Shown: in pieces, positions 17,362 through 24,901 of the stretch
Numbering within the stretch: position 1 is the first letter of the stretch
Layout of the letters: each line of letters begins with the position of its first letter
From: Sedimentisphaerales bacterium
GTDB taxonomy: Bacteria > Planctomycetota > Phycisphaerae > Sedimentisphaerales > Anaerobacaceae
Length of the DNA stretch: 62,959 nucleotides
Direction of reading: 5' to 3'
NCBI GenBank assembly: GCA_016936075.1
Contig: JAFGPS010000055.1
Span: forward strand, 1-62,959
Notes under the pieces: generated by a model
Seen by the model: only the letters and a program-made list of their open reading frames with translations
Told to the model about the DNA's origin: nothing
The model's database searches: none
Made by a program: the position numbers and the translations under genes

Positions 17362-18633
17362 ATGAAATCTAAAAAAGAAATAGAAAATAAAATAAAAAAT
17401 GATTTGGATTTTGCCGCTGGTGAAAATTTACACAATAGAATCTTAAATGACATCTTAGATACGCATCAGAAATCCAAACAAAAATATTTGCCTGAAAACG
17501 GATTAAATATTTGGAGAATAATTATGAAAAACAAATCAACAAAATTGGCTTCAGCGGCAATGATATTTTTTGCTCTGGGATTTTCAATTTCAATATTCAA
17601 TTGGCTCACGGCTCCTGCATGGGCATTCGGACAAACTATCAAAGCTATCAAAGACATGAATAATGTAGTAATACGCGGCACGATTAATAGCGATTCTGAA
17701 TCGATTCCCTTCACATTCTGGGTAAGATTTTCAGATGACGCCCATAAAACCTTTGATACATGCTTTGATTGCGAAGAAGAAAAAGTAGTAACTAACGGGT
17801 ATAAAGCATGGGTATTAAAAAAGAAAGAAAATAGAGTTAATACTTTCGATGATGTAAGAACATGTGATGGAATGATGCGTGACATGGGATTATGGTACAA
17901 ATTGTCAGAGCAATATCCATGGATTGGCGGGCAGATATTATCATCAATTAAACATTTAGCCGATAACTGGAACGAAACATATGAAATAGACGAACAAACC
18001 GGACGAGAAAGCGTTTTTGTAACATGCCGCTTCGAAAAACTTTCTATTTCTTTATGGTTTGTTTGCGATATTGAAACCAAGCTTATAACCGAAGGTAAAT
18101 TCTGGAATTGGCGACAGACTGACACTCAGAAAATCCCGAAATATCATGCAACAAGCTTTACCTACAACGAGAAAATTGATGATGAAATATTTGAGTTTCA
18201 AATTCCGGAAGGTGCACTTATAAATGGCCAAAATGAAGCAGACATTCTGTTCAGTAAAGCAGAGAAATTATTCCATGAAGAAAAGAAATACACAGAAGCT
18301 TTCGAATTGTATAAACATATATATGAGACATACCCTGATTTGAATAATGGTCAATATGCCGCTAATGCTTTATCTATGATTGGAATATGTTACGACCGTT
18401 TCAATCAGCCGGAAAAAGGTATTGAAACCTTTCTTAAACTGATTGAAGAGTATGAACCATGGGCAACTACTTATTTTTATCTTGGTTGTGCATACCTGGA
18501 TAATGGAAAAAAAGAAAAAGCTCTTGAAGCTTTCGAGAATTGCTTGAAAGTTGGTGAAGACACTCGCGATGCTGATAAATTCCCATTAAAAAATGCCCGA
18601 GAAGCAATTGAAAAACTTAAAGCAGAGAATTAA
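17362..18633 (+). CDS. Membrane-anchored putative anti-sigma effector, LolA-like plus TPR (cassette 2)
   Basis: The ATG at 17362 has GAGG 6 bases before it; the frame also has a GTG at 17350 inside the sigma gene, which I judge less likely. The 423-residue product has a charged cytoplasmic N terminus of about 54 residues, a membrane segment at about 60-78 ending in W-L-T-A-P-A-W-A, a LolA-like exported region to about 290, and TPR-like helices from about 295 on (A-D-I-L-F-S-K-A-E-K-L-F, then Y-F-Y-L-G-C-A-Y-L-D-N-G-K-K-E-K-A). A hydrophobic segment ending in A-W-A could also be a signal sequence. The gene is coupled to sigma 2. Confidence 0.78.
   Translation: MKSKKEIENKIKNDLDFAAGENLHNRILNDILDTHQKSKQKYLPENGLNIWRIIMKNKSTKLASAAMIFFALGFSISIFNWLTAPAWAFGQTIKAIKDMNNVVIRGTINSDSESIPFTFWVRFSDDAHKTFDTCFDCEEEKVVTNGYKAWVLKKKENRVNTFDDVRTCDGMMRDMGLWYKLSEQYPWIGGQILSSIKHLADNWNETYEIDEQTGRESVFVTCRFEKLSISLWFVCDIETKLITEGKFWNWRQTDTQKIPKYHATSFTYNEKIDDEIFEFQIPEGALINGQNEADILFSKAEKLFHEEKKYTEAFELYKHIYETYPDLNNGQYAANALSMIGICYDRFNQPEKGIETFLKLIEEYEPWATTYFYLGCAYLDNGKKEKALEAFENCLKVGEDTRDADKFPLKNAREAIEKLKAEN
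17513..17526 (+). promoter_or_regulatory. Internal ribosome binding site and ATG in effector 2
   Basis: GGAG at 17513-17516, then 7 bases, then ATG at 17524 (residue 55), in frame. The codons are TGG AGA ATA ATT ATG. Confidence 0.5.
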
Positions 18634-18656
18634 TTCTATAATGATATAGTTTTAAT

Positions 18657-18690
18657 AGCCGGACCGAAATGTTCGGCTTTTTTTATGCGC
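18657..18690 (+). terminator. Cassette terminator 2 with trailing ATGCGC
   Basis: The arms AGCCGGAC and GTTCGGCT pair and are followed by TTTTTTTATGCGC, 23 bases after the effector 2 stop. Confidence 0.9.
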
Positions 18691-18799
18691 TTTGCAAAAA
18701 AGTTCATAAAATTAATATTACTTTATGTAAAAACACATATCTCATACGTTATTATATATAGACGACTCGTTAACTTGATAATTATTAGGTTGGGAAAGA

Positions 18800-19342
18800 A
18801 TGCTCCAGGACAAGCTGCTTGTGATAAAATGCAAATACGGGAACAAGGACGCGATGTGCCAGATTTACGGTAGGTACAAGGATTTTCTGCTCACTCTGGC
18901 CAAAGGCCTTGTCGGCGAGCAGGAATTGGCCGAGGATATTGTGCATGATGTATTTGTGAATTTTGCTCTCTCAATTAAAAAGTTCAAACTTACAGGCAGC
19001 TTGAAAGGATATCTGGCAACTTGCGTGAGTAACCTTGCAAGGGATAGAATTCGCTCACGAACAAGGCAAGCGGTTATTCTCGAATCTGTAAACGAAAGTA
19101 ACTGGGAATCAAGCAATCCGCTTCAAAGTCTTGCAGAATCAGAAAAAATAAACAGGCTTCGTGAAGCTCTTGAGCAGATTCCTTATGAGCAAAGGGAAGT
19201 AATTCTCCTGCATATAAAAGCCGGCATGAAATTCAGAGAAATCGCAGAATCACAAAACCAGCCGCTAAGTACGATTCATGGCAGATATCGTTATGGAATA
19301 GACAAACTGCGGTCATTAATGAATAGTGAGGTGACAAAATGA
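18800..19342 (+). CDS. ECF RNA polymerase sigma factor (cassette 3)
   Basis: The 180-residue ECF sigma factor has region 2 A-M-C-Q-I-Y-G-R-Y and L-A-E-D-I-V-H-D-V-F-V-N-F, and region 4 I-P-Y-E-Q-R-E-V-I-L-L-H-I-K-A-G-M-K-F-R with the recognition helix L-S-T-I-H-G-R-Y-R-Y-G. GGTTGGGAAAGA precedes the ATG. Its end overlaps the next start by ATGA, so the effector is translationally coupled. The local sequence has more C and G in its first third than its neighbours, but not enough to claim transfer. Confidence 0.94.
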   Translation: MLQDKLLVIKCKYGNKDAMCQIYGRYKDFLLTLAKGLVGEQELAEDIVHDVFVNFALSIKKFKLTGSLKGYLATCVSNLARDRIRSRTRQAVILESVNESNWESSNPLQSLAESEKINRLREALEQIPYEQREVILLHIKAGMKFREIAESQNQPLSTIHGRYRYGIDKLRSLMNSEVTK

Positions 19343-20172
19343 GACCGACAGATGATATAAAAAATCTGATAAAAAAAATGGAAGATAAAACCAGCGAGCA
19401 AATGGACAAAAGAATTATTGATGATGTCCTGCAAACGCTGGAAAATTCTAAAACAACTACTCCAATAGGGAGATTTATTATGAAAAATCCAATTATAAAA
19501 TTCACATCCGCTGCGGTGATTGTTCTCGCCATAGTTGGCATATTGCAAATAGGAAATAACTCATCGAATAATGCTTACGCTCAAACAGTAGAGAAACTCA
19601 GAAATTCTCGAACACTAACCTACACATGGCACACTGATAAAGGGGATTATATAGTATATTATAAGGAACCTTATTATATGCGAAGAGAGCAGGCCAATGG
19701 TGGCATCGCAATTGAGGACTATAAAATTGGAAAACGATTATATCTTGATACCAACATAAAACAATATTTAGTAATGGATTTCGAAAGGAAAGATCAGGTT
19801 AAACAGTTTGAAGAAATAGATATGTTAAAAGAATTACCAAATAAAGCTGAGAAATATCTCGGAGTAGAAGAAAAAGATGGCCGTTTACTTGAAGGATACC
19901 TTGGCAGAGATAAAAGTGGGATATTTACTTTTATATTTAAAGTCTGGCTGGATAAACAAACTAAAGAACTTGTCTCAATAGAAATTGAATCTACTCTTAA
20001 TCCAGAAGATCGCAGAGTTATGACAGATATTAATTTTGATATAGAGCTTGATGACTCTCTTTTTAATACAGTCCCTCCGGCGGATTATTCTCCATATGTA
20101 CGTCCTGAATATACACCAGAAGAATTGAGGGAATTAAATACAAGGAGTAGAGGCGTTGGCGGTTTACGTTAA
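19339..20172 (+). CDS. Membrane-anchored putative anti-sigma effector, minimal LolA-like form (cassette 3)
   Basis: At 277 residues this is the shortest of the five effectors and shows the core design: a charged cytoplasmic N terminus (about 46 residues, with M-D-K-R-I-I-D-D-V-L-Q-T-L), then M-K-N-P-I-I-K-F-T-S-A-A and one membrane segment (about 51-67), then a beta-rich region with A-Y-A-Q-T-V-E-K-L-R-N-S-R-T that is LolA-like and ends near residue 250 (V-P-P-A-D-Y). A short P-E-Y-T-P-E-E-L tail follows. The start overlaps the sigma 3 stop as ATGA and has GAGG 7 bases upstream. Confidence 0.78.
   Translation: MRPTDDIKNLIKKMEDKTSEQMDKRIIDDVLQTLENSKTTTPIGRFIMKNPIIKFTSAAVIVLAIVGILQIGNNSSNNAYAQTVEKLRNSRTLTYTWHTDKGDYIVYYKEPYYMRREQANGGIAIEDYKIGKRLYLDTNIKQYLVMDFERKDQVKQFEEIDMLKELPNKAEKYLGVEEKDGRLLEGYLGRDKSGIFTFIFKVWLDKQTKELVSIEIESTLNPEDRRVMTDINFDIELDDSLFNTVPPADYSPYVRPEYTPEELRELNTRSRGVGGLR
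19468..19482 (+). promoter_or_regulatory. Internal ribosome binding site and ATG in effector 3
   Basis: GGGAG at 19468-19472, then 7 bases, then the in-frame ATG at 19480 (residue 48). The codons are GGG AGA TTT ATT ATG. Confidence 0.5.
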
Positions 20173-20226
20173 GATATTATCAATGTTCGGTACTTCTTAA
20201 AATAAGCATTGTTATACAACCTATTA

Positions 20227-20260
20227 AGCCGGGCTGCTATGTCCGGCTTTTTTTATGCGC
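20227..20260 (+). terminator. Cassette terminator 3 with trailing ATGCGC
   Basis: An A-G-C-C-G-G left arm pairs with C-C-G-G-C-T on the right around a loop containing TGCTATG, followed by TTTTTTTATGCGC. Confidence 0.9.
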
Positions 20261-20379
20261 AAAAATGCAATATTTTTCAGATAATATGCTTCTTACAAAA
20301 ATTTATTTGAGTAAAAGAGCATATTCGGGTGTTATATATGTGAAGATTGATCAATCACCATATGGAAAGGTGCTAATTA

Positions 20380-20925
20380 GTGCTGGAAGACAGGCTTTTA
20401 GTGTGGAAGTTGAAGCACGGCAATAAGGATTCCTTCTGCCGGATATACGAAAAGTACAGAGATGATCTGTTCAGGCTCGCGGTCTCTTTACTCAATGAGA
20501 CCAGTGCCGCAGAAGATGTTGTGCATGATGTTTTCTTATCATTTATTCGTAATGCTGAAAGTTTCACTTTGACTGGTTCGCTCAAAGGATATCTTGCTAC
20601 ATGTGTTGCGAATCGGGCAAGAAATATCAAGCGCAGGAAAAAGAACACCCAGAATATTCAAGTAGAGAATATTGAGCCAGTGACAGAAGAATCAGATTCC
20701 CCGGCTCACTGGATTATATGCGGCGAGGATTTGAAGCTTTTAGCAAATGCGATGACTCAATTGCCTGATAACCAGAAAGAAGCAGTAACTTTACATCTTC
20801 AAAGTGGAATGAAATTCAGGGAGATCGCCAAATTTCATGACGTTCCAATTAAAACTGTCCAGAGCCGGTATCGTATCGGGCTGGAAAAGTTAAGATCATT
20901 GTTAAATAGTCAGGTAGAAAAATGA
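20380..20925 (+). CDS. ECF RNA polymerase sigma factor (cassette 4)
   Basis: This 181-residue ECF sigma factor begins with GTG at 20380, in GGAAAGGTGCTAATTAGTG, so the Shine-Dalgarno site is GGAAAGG. Region 2 has S-F-C-R-I-Y-E-K-Y and A-A-E-D-V-V-H-D-V-F-L-S-F; region 4 has L-P-D-N-Q-K-E-A-V-T-L-H-L-Q-S-G-M-K-F-R and the helix I-K-T-V-Q-S-R-Y-R-I-G. It overlaps the effector by ATGA. It is a paralogue of sigma 2, 3 and 5. Confidence 0.94.
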   Translation: MLEDRLLVWKLKHGNKDSFCRIYEKYRDDLFRLAVSLLNETSAAEDVVHDVFLSFIRNAESFTLTGSLKGYLATCVANRARNIKRRKKNTQNIQVENIEPVTEESDSPAHWIICGEDLKLLANAMTQLPDNQKEAVTLHLQSGMKFREIAKFHDVPIKTVQSRYRIGLEKLRSLLNSQVEK

Positions 20926-23900
20926 CTTCTATAAAAAAATTAAAACAGTTTATAAAAAACGCGTCTGTGAAATCCGATTCTGAAATGAACCAGAAGGTTC
21001 TATCGGAATTACTCGAGGAAATTCCAGATAAAGCGAATAAGCGGAGAGAAATTATGAAACCCAGAATACCAAGACTCGCCATCGCGGCGGTAATTATATT
21101 TGCATTTGCGATGTTTACAATGTTAATTTTAAATAGCCAGAACGATCAAAAAATCGAAATTCCTGCCGAACTGGCCGCTATGAGCGCCGAAGAATTGGTC
21201 AATTTAAATTACCATCCGGAAGATTCAAATTTCAGCTCAGAGGTTATCAAAGCAGCATTGCAGCAAGCTTTGGAGAAATTAAGCCCGGAACAGGTTCTGG
21301 CAATAGCAAGTAATTTGTCCTCAGGAAATGGTTCTGGAATGAGAATGGCAGCTGAAAGGATGGCGCCACCTATTTATCCGATGGCTGACATGGTAAGGTC
21401 ATATACACCTTTTCCCCAGGTTGTTGAAAGTACGGATATATTTGTTAAGGCCCGTTTATTAGACACAAAAATCAACGTTGAAGATATAATACAGGCTCTT
21501 CTTGATGCGCAAGTATGGATAGAGGATTTCTCCAGCAAATATAGAGTAACGATGCAATTGGAAGTTCTTGATTCTCTCCCTGAAGGAGCTTTGAAAAAGG
21601 GCCAGAAACTGGATGTTCCGACCGTAATAAATGAAGAAACACTTAATGGGTTGAAGAATGGGGCTGAATACTTTATTTCAATGATGCAAACTGATGAAGG
21701 TCCGAGATTTCTATATCCTTTTGCGGGATTTTTTAATATCTCCGAATTTGAAACTACAGATCCGAAAGTTCTTTGGACATTCTTCTCAGATGCTCTGGAT
21801 ATATTACTATTGGGAAATCAACCTGCGCAGGAAGTAATCGAATATTGGAATGCCTTATTAGATACTGATTATTATGGGCTTGCTATTGAATATAAGAAAT
21901 TTCTACCTGATGAAAATTTATCGACTACTTCAATTCTTGATGCAATCGAAAACAAACATAACGATATTTTAGAACAGATACAGCCTGATTTCGATTATTA
22001 TAAACTGCGCGATACACGAAGAAACTTTACTCAGTTAGAACCGTTAATAAAACAGCTTTTACTCGCTAAAAATAAAGATGCAAACGAAAGGCTGATTTCG
22101 ATTTTATCCAGAGAAGATTCTTTTCTTGAGCTTATGAATAATTTGCCGGATGATTTACTGCCGCCAGGGCTGGTAATGGATGCAATCGAGCGGAAATATC
22201 AGTACACTTTATCTGTAGTAGAAGCAACACCTGATTATAATATCCGAAGAAGTCCTATCGGCAATGATTTGATGGGATTGGCTTTTAAGGCTTCAGATAT
22301 AATGATTAAAGCTCACGATAAAGATTCCATCGCAAGGATGATTTCGTTGCTCGAACAGGATATGCAATTGAACAGAATGGGCCACTTTTTCAGAAGCATT
22401 AACTATCATAACAAGGATTTTGTAAAAATGCTGGTTCTTTTATCGATGGCTCTGGATAGCAATAATCCAAGCAAGCGAATGTTGGAAATATACGAAAAAT
22501 ACAAAGATACCCCAATAGTTATTGAATCCTACACTAATGTTGTTGGAAGATTTAGGCCAACTCCCCCTAAGGCCCAGATAGATTATGCTTGTGGTCTTAT
22601 AACTGAGATCGTTGAGCAAGCTGCTACAATTGCCACCGACGAAGTTTACGCGATGCTATACCAGATACTTCAGAATCCTTCTACGTATAATCTCTATGAT
22701 GTCGAAACTATTTCACGAAACTGGAGAGTTGTGGGGACAAGAGAGTCTAATTTTCCAGCCATGCGAATCTGGCAAATTCTTGGTGAAAGTGGAAGTTATG
22801 ATATACAGTCTTATCTTATAGACTTTCTATCTGATTCGGATTTGTCTAAAATCGGGACTACTCTTCCACCTGACTTAGAAAATCCTGAACAAGCACAATT
22901 CGGATTCGAGAGGGCTGCATTTGAAACACTTCAACAATTGCCTGCTGCCGGCCAACCTACTCATAAAGATATTGTAAACCTGCTGATATTGATCTACCAG
23001 CGGCATAAAGATAACCAGGAATGCATAAAGTTTACCGCTGACACTTTGGAAAAGATTCTTCAGCCTAATGATACCGAATGTATTCCGGTCCTACAGGAAT
23101 TGCTTTTAGCTGATGATAATATAAGCAAAAGAATTTTGAATTTGATAGCGAATAAAATGCCGGATCCAGTTTTTATTGATGAATTAATTCCCGCTTATGA
23201 AAAAAGCTCCGATATAAAATTGCTTAACGTTCTTGCTGACTTCGGCGATAAAGAAAAAGCTATCACAATGGCTTTGGCACAGGATACATTCAGTATCGAT
23301 TTATTAGATTTCTTATTTGAGAACGGCAATGAAGAAAAAGCAAAAGATATGGCACTGGATCAGCTTGATAAAGCTATCAGTGACGATTCAGCAGACAACT
23401 TTCGAAGTAACATAAATCAAATAAGTCAAATAATAACATTTTTAGGAAGAACAGGTGATACAAGCCTTGCGAAGATCATAGAACATTATACTGATAATGA
23501 TGCGATTAAAGAACTGCATGATAGACATCCCTATTATATATTAAATGCAGATAGTATTTATAAACTTCAGGAAAAAGCCATCGTTGCCCTGACACATCTA
23601 TTAGGCAAAGATGCGATCGGCCCTTTACGTAAGGTTTATAAAAACACTAAGGAGATACGCGCCCGGTCAATCTCTACTTTATGCCTTTATTATCTTGGCG
23701 ATAATACCGGCCAGGAATTGATTGATGCATACGTTAAAGGTTCTTACAAGCAAATTCCAGAATACGCAATCAGAAACGGGTATGATTATTCTGATGGACA
23801 ATTATTTCAGGCACATATTATTTCCTCACTTCGCTCTGAAAAAACAGATGCCCTGATACTTGAAAAACTGCAAAACTATGTAGATTTTTGGGATTGTCAT

Positions 23901-24131
23901 AGCATGTTATCTTCTCAGATAAACCGGGATTTCTTTGAAGAATATAAAAAACAAATCCTGCCGATCCTGGTAAATCAATTGAATAATCGAAACAAAGATA
24001 CTTGTTCAAATGCTCATGGTATATTAAAAGAAGCCACAGGTCAGGACTTTGGCTTTGATCCCGAAAAATATCACGGCTACCAGGATGACATTATCCAGCA
24101 ATGGAGAGACTATATCGAGCGTGAATATTAA
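20922..24131 (+). CDS. Membrane-anchored putative anti-sigma effector with long HEAT-like helical exported part (cassette 4)
   Basis: The 1069-residue product starts with a charged N terminus of about 43 residues (K-Q-F-I-K-N-A-S-V-K-S-D), then M-K-P-R-I-P-R-L-A-I-A-A and one membrane segment (about 50-67). It differs from its paralogues in having no LolA-like region. Instead it is helical throughout, with short repeated helix pairs that look like HEAT or related solenoid repeats, e.g. A-A-F-E-T-L-Q-Q-L-P-A-A and A-I-V-A-L-T-H-L-L-G-K-D-A-I-G-P-L-R-K. A hydrophilic region with repeated acidic D-x-x-D patterns is frequent. The solenoid is probably exported and protein-binding. The ligand is unknown. 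Confidence 0.75.
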   Translation: MTSIKKLKQFIKNASVKSDSEMNQKVLSELLEEIPDKANKRREIMKPRIPRLAIAAVIIFAFAMFTMLILNSQNDQKIEIPAELAAMSAEELVNLNYHPEDSNFSSEVIKAALQQALEKLSPEQVLAIASNLSSGNGSGMRMAAERMAPPIYPMADMVRSYTPFPQVVESTDIFVKARLLDTKINVEDIIQALLDAQVWIEDFSSKYRVTMQLEVLDSLPEGALKKGQKLDVPTVINEETLNGLKNGAEYFISMMQTDEGPRFLYPFAGFFNISEFETTDPKVLWTFFSDALDILLLGNQPAQEVIEYWNALLDTDYYGLAIEYKKFLPDENLSTTSILDAIENKHNDILEQIQPDFDYYKLRDTRRNFTQLEPLIKQLLLAKNKDANERLISILSREDSFLELMNNLPDDLLPPGLVMDAIERKYQYTLSVVEATPDYNIRRSPIGNDLMGLAFKASDIMIKAHDKDSIARMISLLEQDMQLNRMGHFFRSINYHNKDFVKMLVLLSMALDSNNPSKRMLEIYEKYKDTPIVIESYTNVVGRFRPTPPKAQIDYACGLITEIVEQAATIATDEVYAMLYQILQNPSTYNLYDVETISRNWRVVGTRESNFPAMRIWQILGESGSYDIQSYLIDFLSDSDLSKIGTTLPPDLENPEQAQFGFERAAFETLQQLPAAGQPTHKDIVNLLILIYQRHKDNQECIKFTADTLEKILQPNDTECIPVLQELLLADDNISKRILNLIANKMPDPVFIDELIPAYEKSSDIKLLNVLADFGDKEKAITMALAQDTFSIDLLDFLFENGNEEKAKDMALDQLDKAISDDSADNFRSNINQISQIITFLGRTGDTSLAKIIEHYTDNDAIKELHDRHPYYILNADSIYKLQEKAIVALTHLLGKDAIGPLRKVYKNTKEIRARSISTLCLYYLGDNTGQELIDAYVKGSYKQIPEYAIRNGYDYSDGQLFQAHIISSLRSEKTDALILEKLQNYVDFWDCHSMLSSQINRDFFEEYKKQILPILVNQLNNRNKDTCSNAHGILKEATGQDFGFDPEKYHGYQDDIIQQWRDYIEREY
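21043..21056 (+). promoter_or_regulatory. Internal ribosome binding site and ATG in effector 4
   Basis: GGAG at 21043-21046, then 7 bases, then the in-frame ATG at 21054 (residue 45). The codons are CGG AGA GAA ATT ATG. Confidence 0.5.
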
Positions 24132-24198
24132 ACTGAACAACTTATTTTACAAACAGACTTTGTTCACTTAACAGATAACAAAATATGAAGAAATCTAA

Positions 24199-24233
24199 AG
24201 CCGGACTTTATTGGTCCGGTTTTTTTTATGCGC
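24199..24233 (+). terminator. Cassette terminator 4 with trailing ATGCGC
   Basis: The arms CCGGAC and GTCCGG pair perfectly around TTTATTG and are followed by TTTTTTTTATGCGC. Confidence 0.9.
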
Positions 24234-24248
24234 TTTTGGGGAAATTCA

Positions 24249-24294
24249 GTTTCATATAAATTTTTTACTCAAAATAAAGATTTTGTTATACTAA
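24249..24294 (+). promoter_or_regulatory. Duplicated promoter-like block before sigma 5
   Basis: TTACTC (24265-24270), a 16-base spacer and TATACT (24287-24292) form a weak sigma-A-like promoter. The whole block recurs with about 85 percent identity by eye at 27156-27201, after the next terminator. Confidence 0.55.
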
Positions 24295-24355
24295 TACTTA
24301 CGGCGTAGGTGTGTTATAATTAAAGAAAGAATCTTTCTGAGAGTTGACGCGTTAA

Positions 24356-24901
24356 ATGGTAGAAGAAAAACTGCTTATCTTGAAATTCAAACTCGGCGAT
24401 ACCGATGCGCTGCGCAGAATCTACGAGAAGTATAAAAATGATTTGCTGAAACTGGCAATCGCCCTTCTCAATGATGTCAATATCGCAGAAGATGTTGTTG
24501 AAGAAGTATTTACAGCATTCGCTCAGTCAGCAGCAACTATCAGGATACATGGAAACCTGAAAAGCTATTTGACAATTTGTGTTGCAAATCGCATAAGAAA
24601 TACAAAACGAGACAGGCAAAGGCATCAGGCTTGTGATATTACTGAATCAGAGGGTCTTGTGTGCCAATCCAGACGGCCTGAGCAATGGGCCATGATTAAC
24701 GAGGAAATGGAATTACTGAGCCAGGCACTGGTACAAATTCCTTATGAGCAGAGAGAAGTACTTTCTCTTTATATGCAAGGTGATATTACTTTCAAACAAA
24801 TAGCAAAAATCCAGAATGCGTCAATCAATACTGTACAGGGCCGCTACCGGTACGGCCTGAATAAATTGCGTTCTTTATTGAACGGTGAGATGAAAAAATG
24901 A
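24356..24901 (+). CDS. ECF RNA polymerase sigma factor (cassette 5)
   Basis: The 181-residue ECF sigma factor is closest to sigma 2: both begin M-(I/V)-E-(D/E)-x-L-L and share F-K-L-G near residue 12. Region 2 reads A-L-R-R-I-Y-E-K-Y and I-A-E-D-V-V-E-E-V-F-T-A-F, where the usual V-H-D-V-F is V-E-E-V-F. Region 4 reads I-P-Y-E-Q-R-E-V-L-S-L-Y-M-Q-G-D-I-T-F-K with the helix I-N-T-V-Q-G-R-Y-R-Y-G. No strong Shine-Dalgarno lies before the ATG. It overlaps the next gene by ATGA. Confidence 0.94.
   Translation: MVEEKLLILKFKLGDTDALRRIYEKYKNDLLKLAIALLNDVNIAEDVVEEVFTAFAQSAATIRIHGNLKSYLTICVANRIRNTKRDRQRHQACDITESEGLVCQSRRPEQWAMINEEMELLSQALVQIPYEQREVLSLYMQGDITFKQIAKIQNASINTVQGRYRYGLNKLRSLLNGEMKK

Noticed and set aside
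17466..18125. 219-codon frame on the minus strand inside effector 2
   Set aside because: It is antisense to a well-supported gene, has no motif and its start is inside the other gene.
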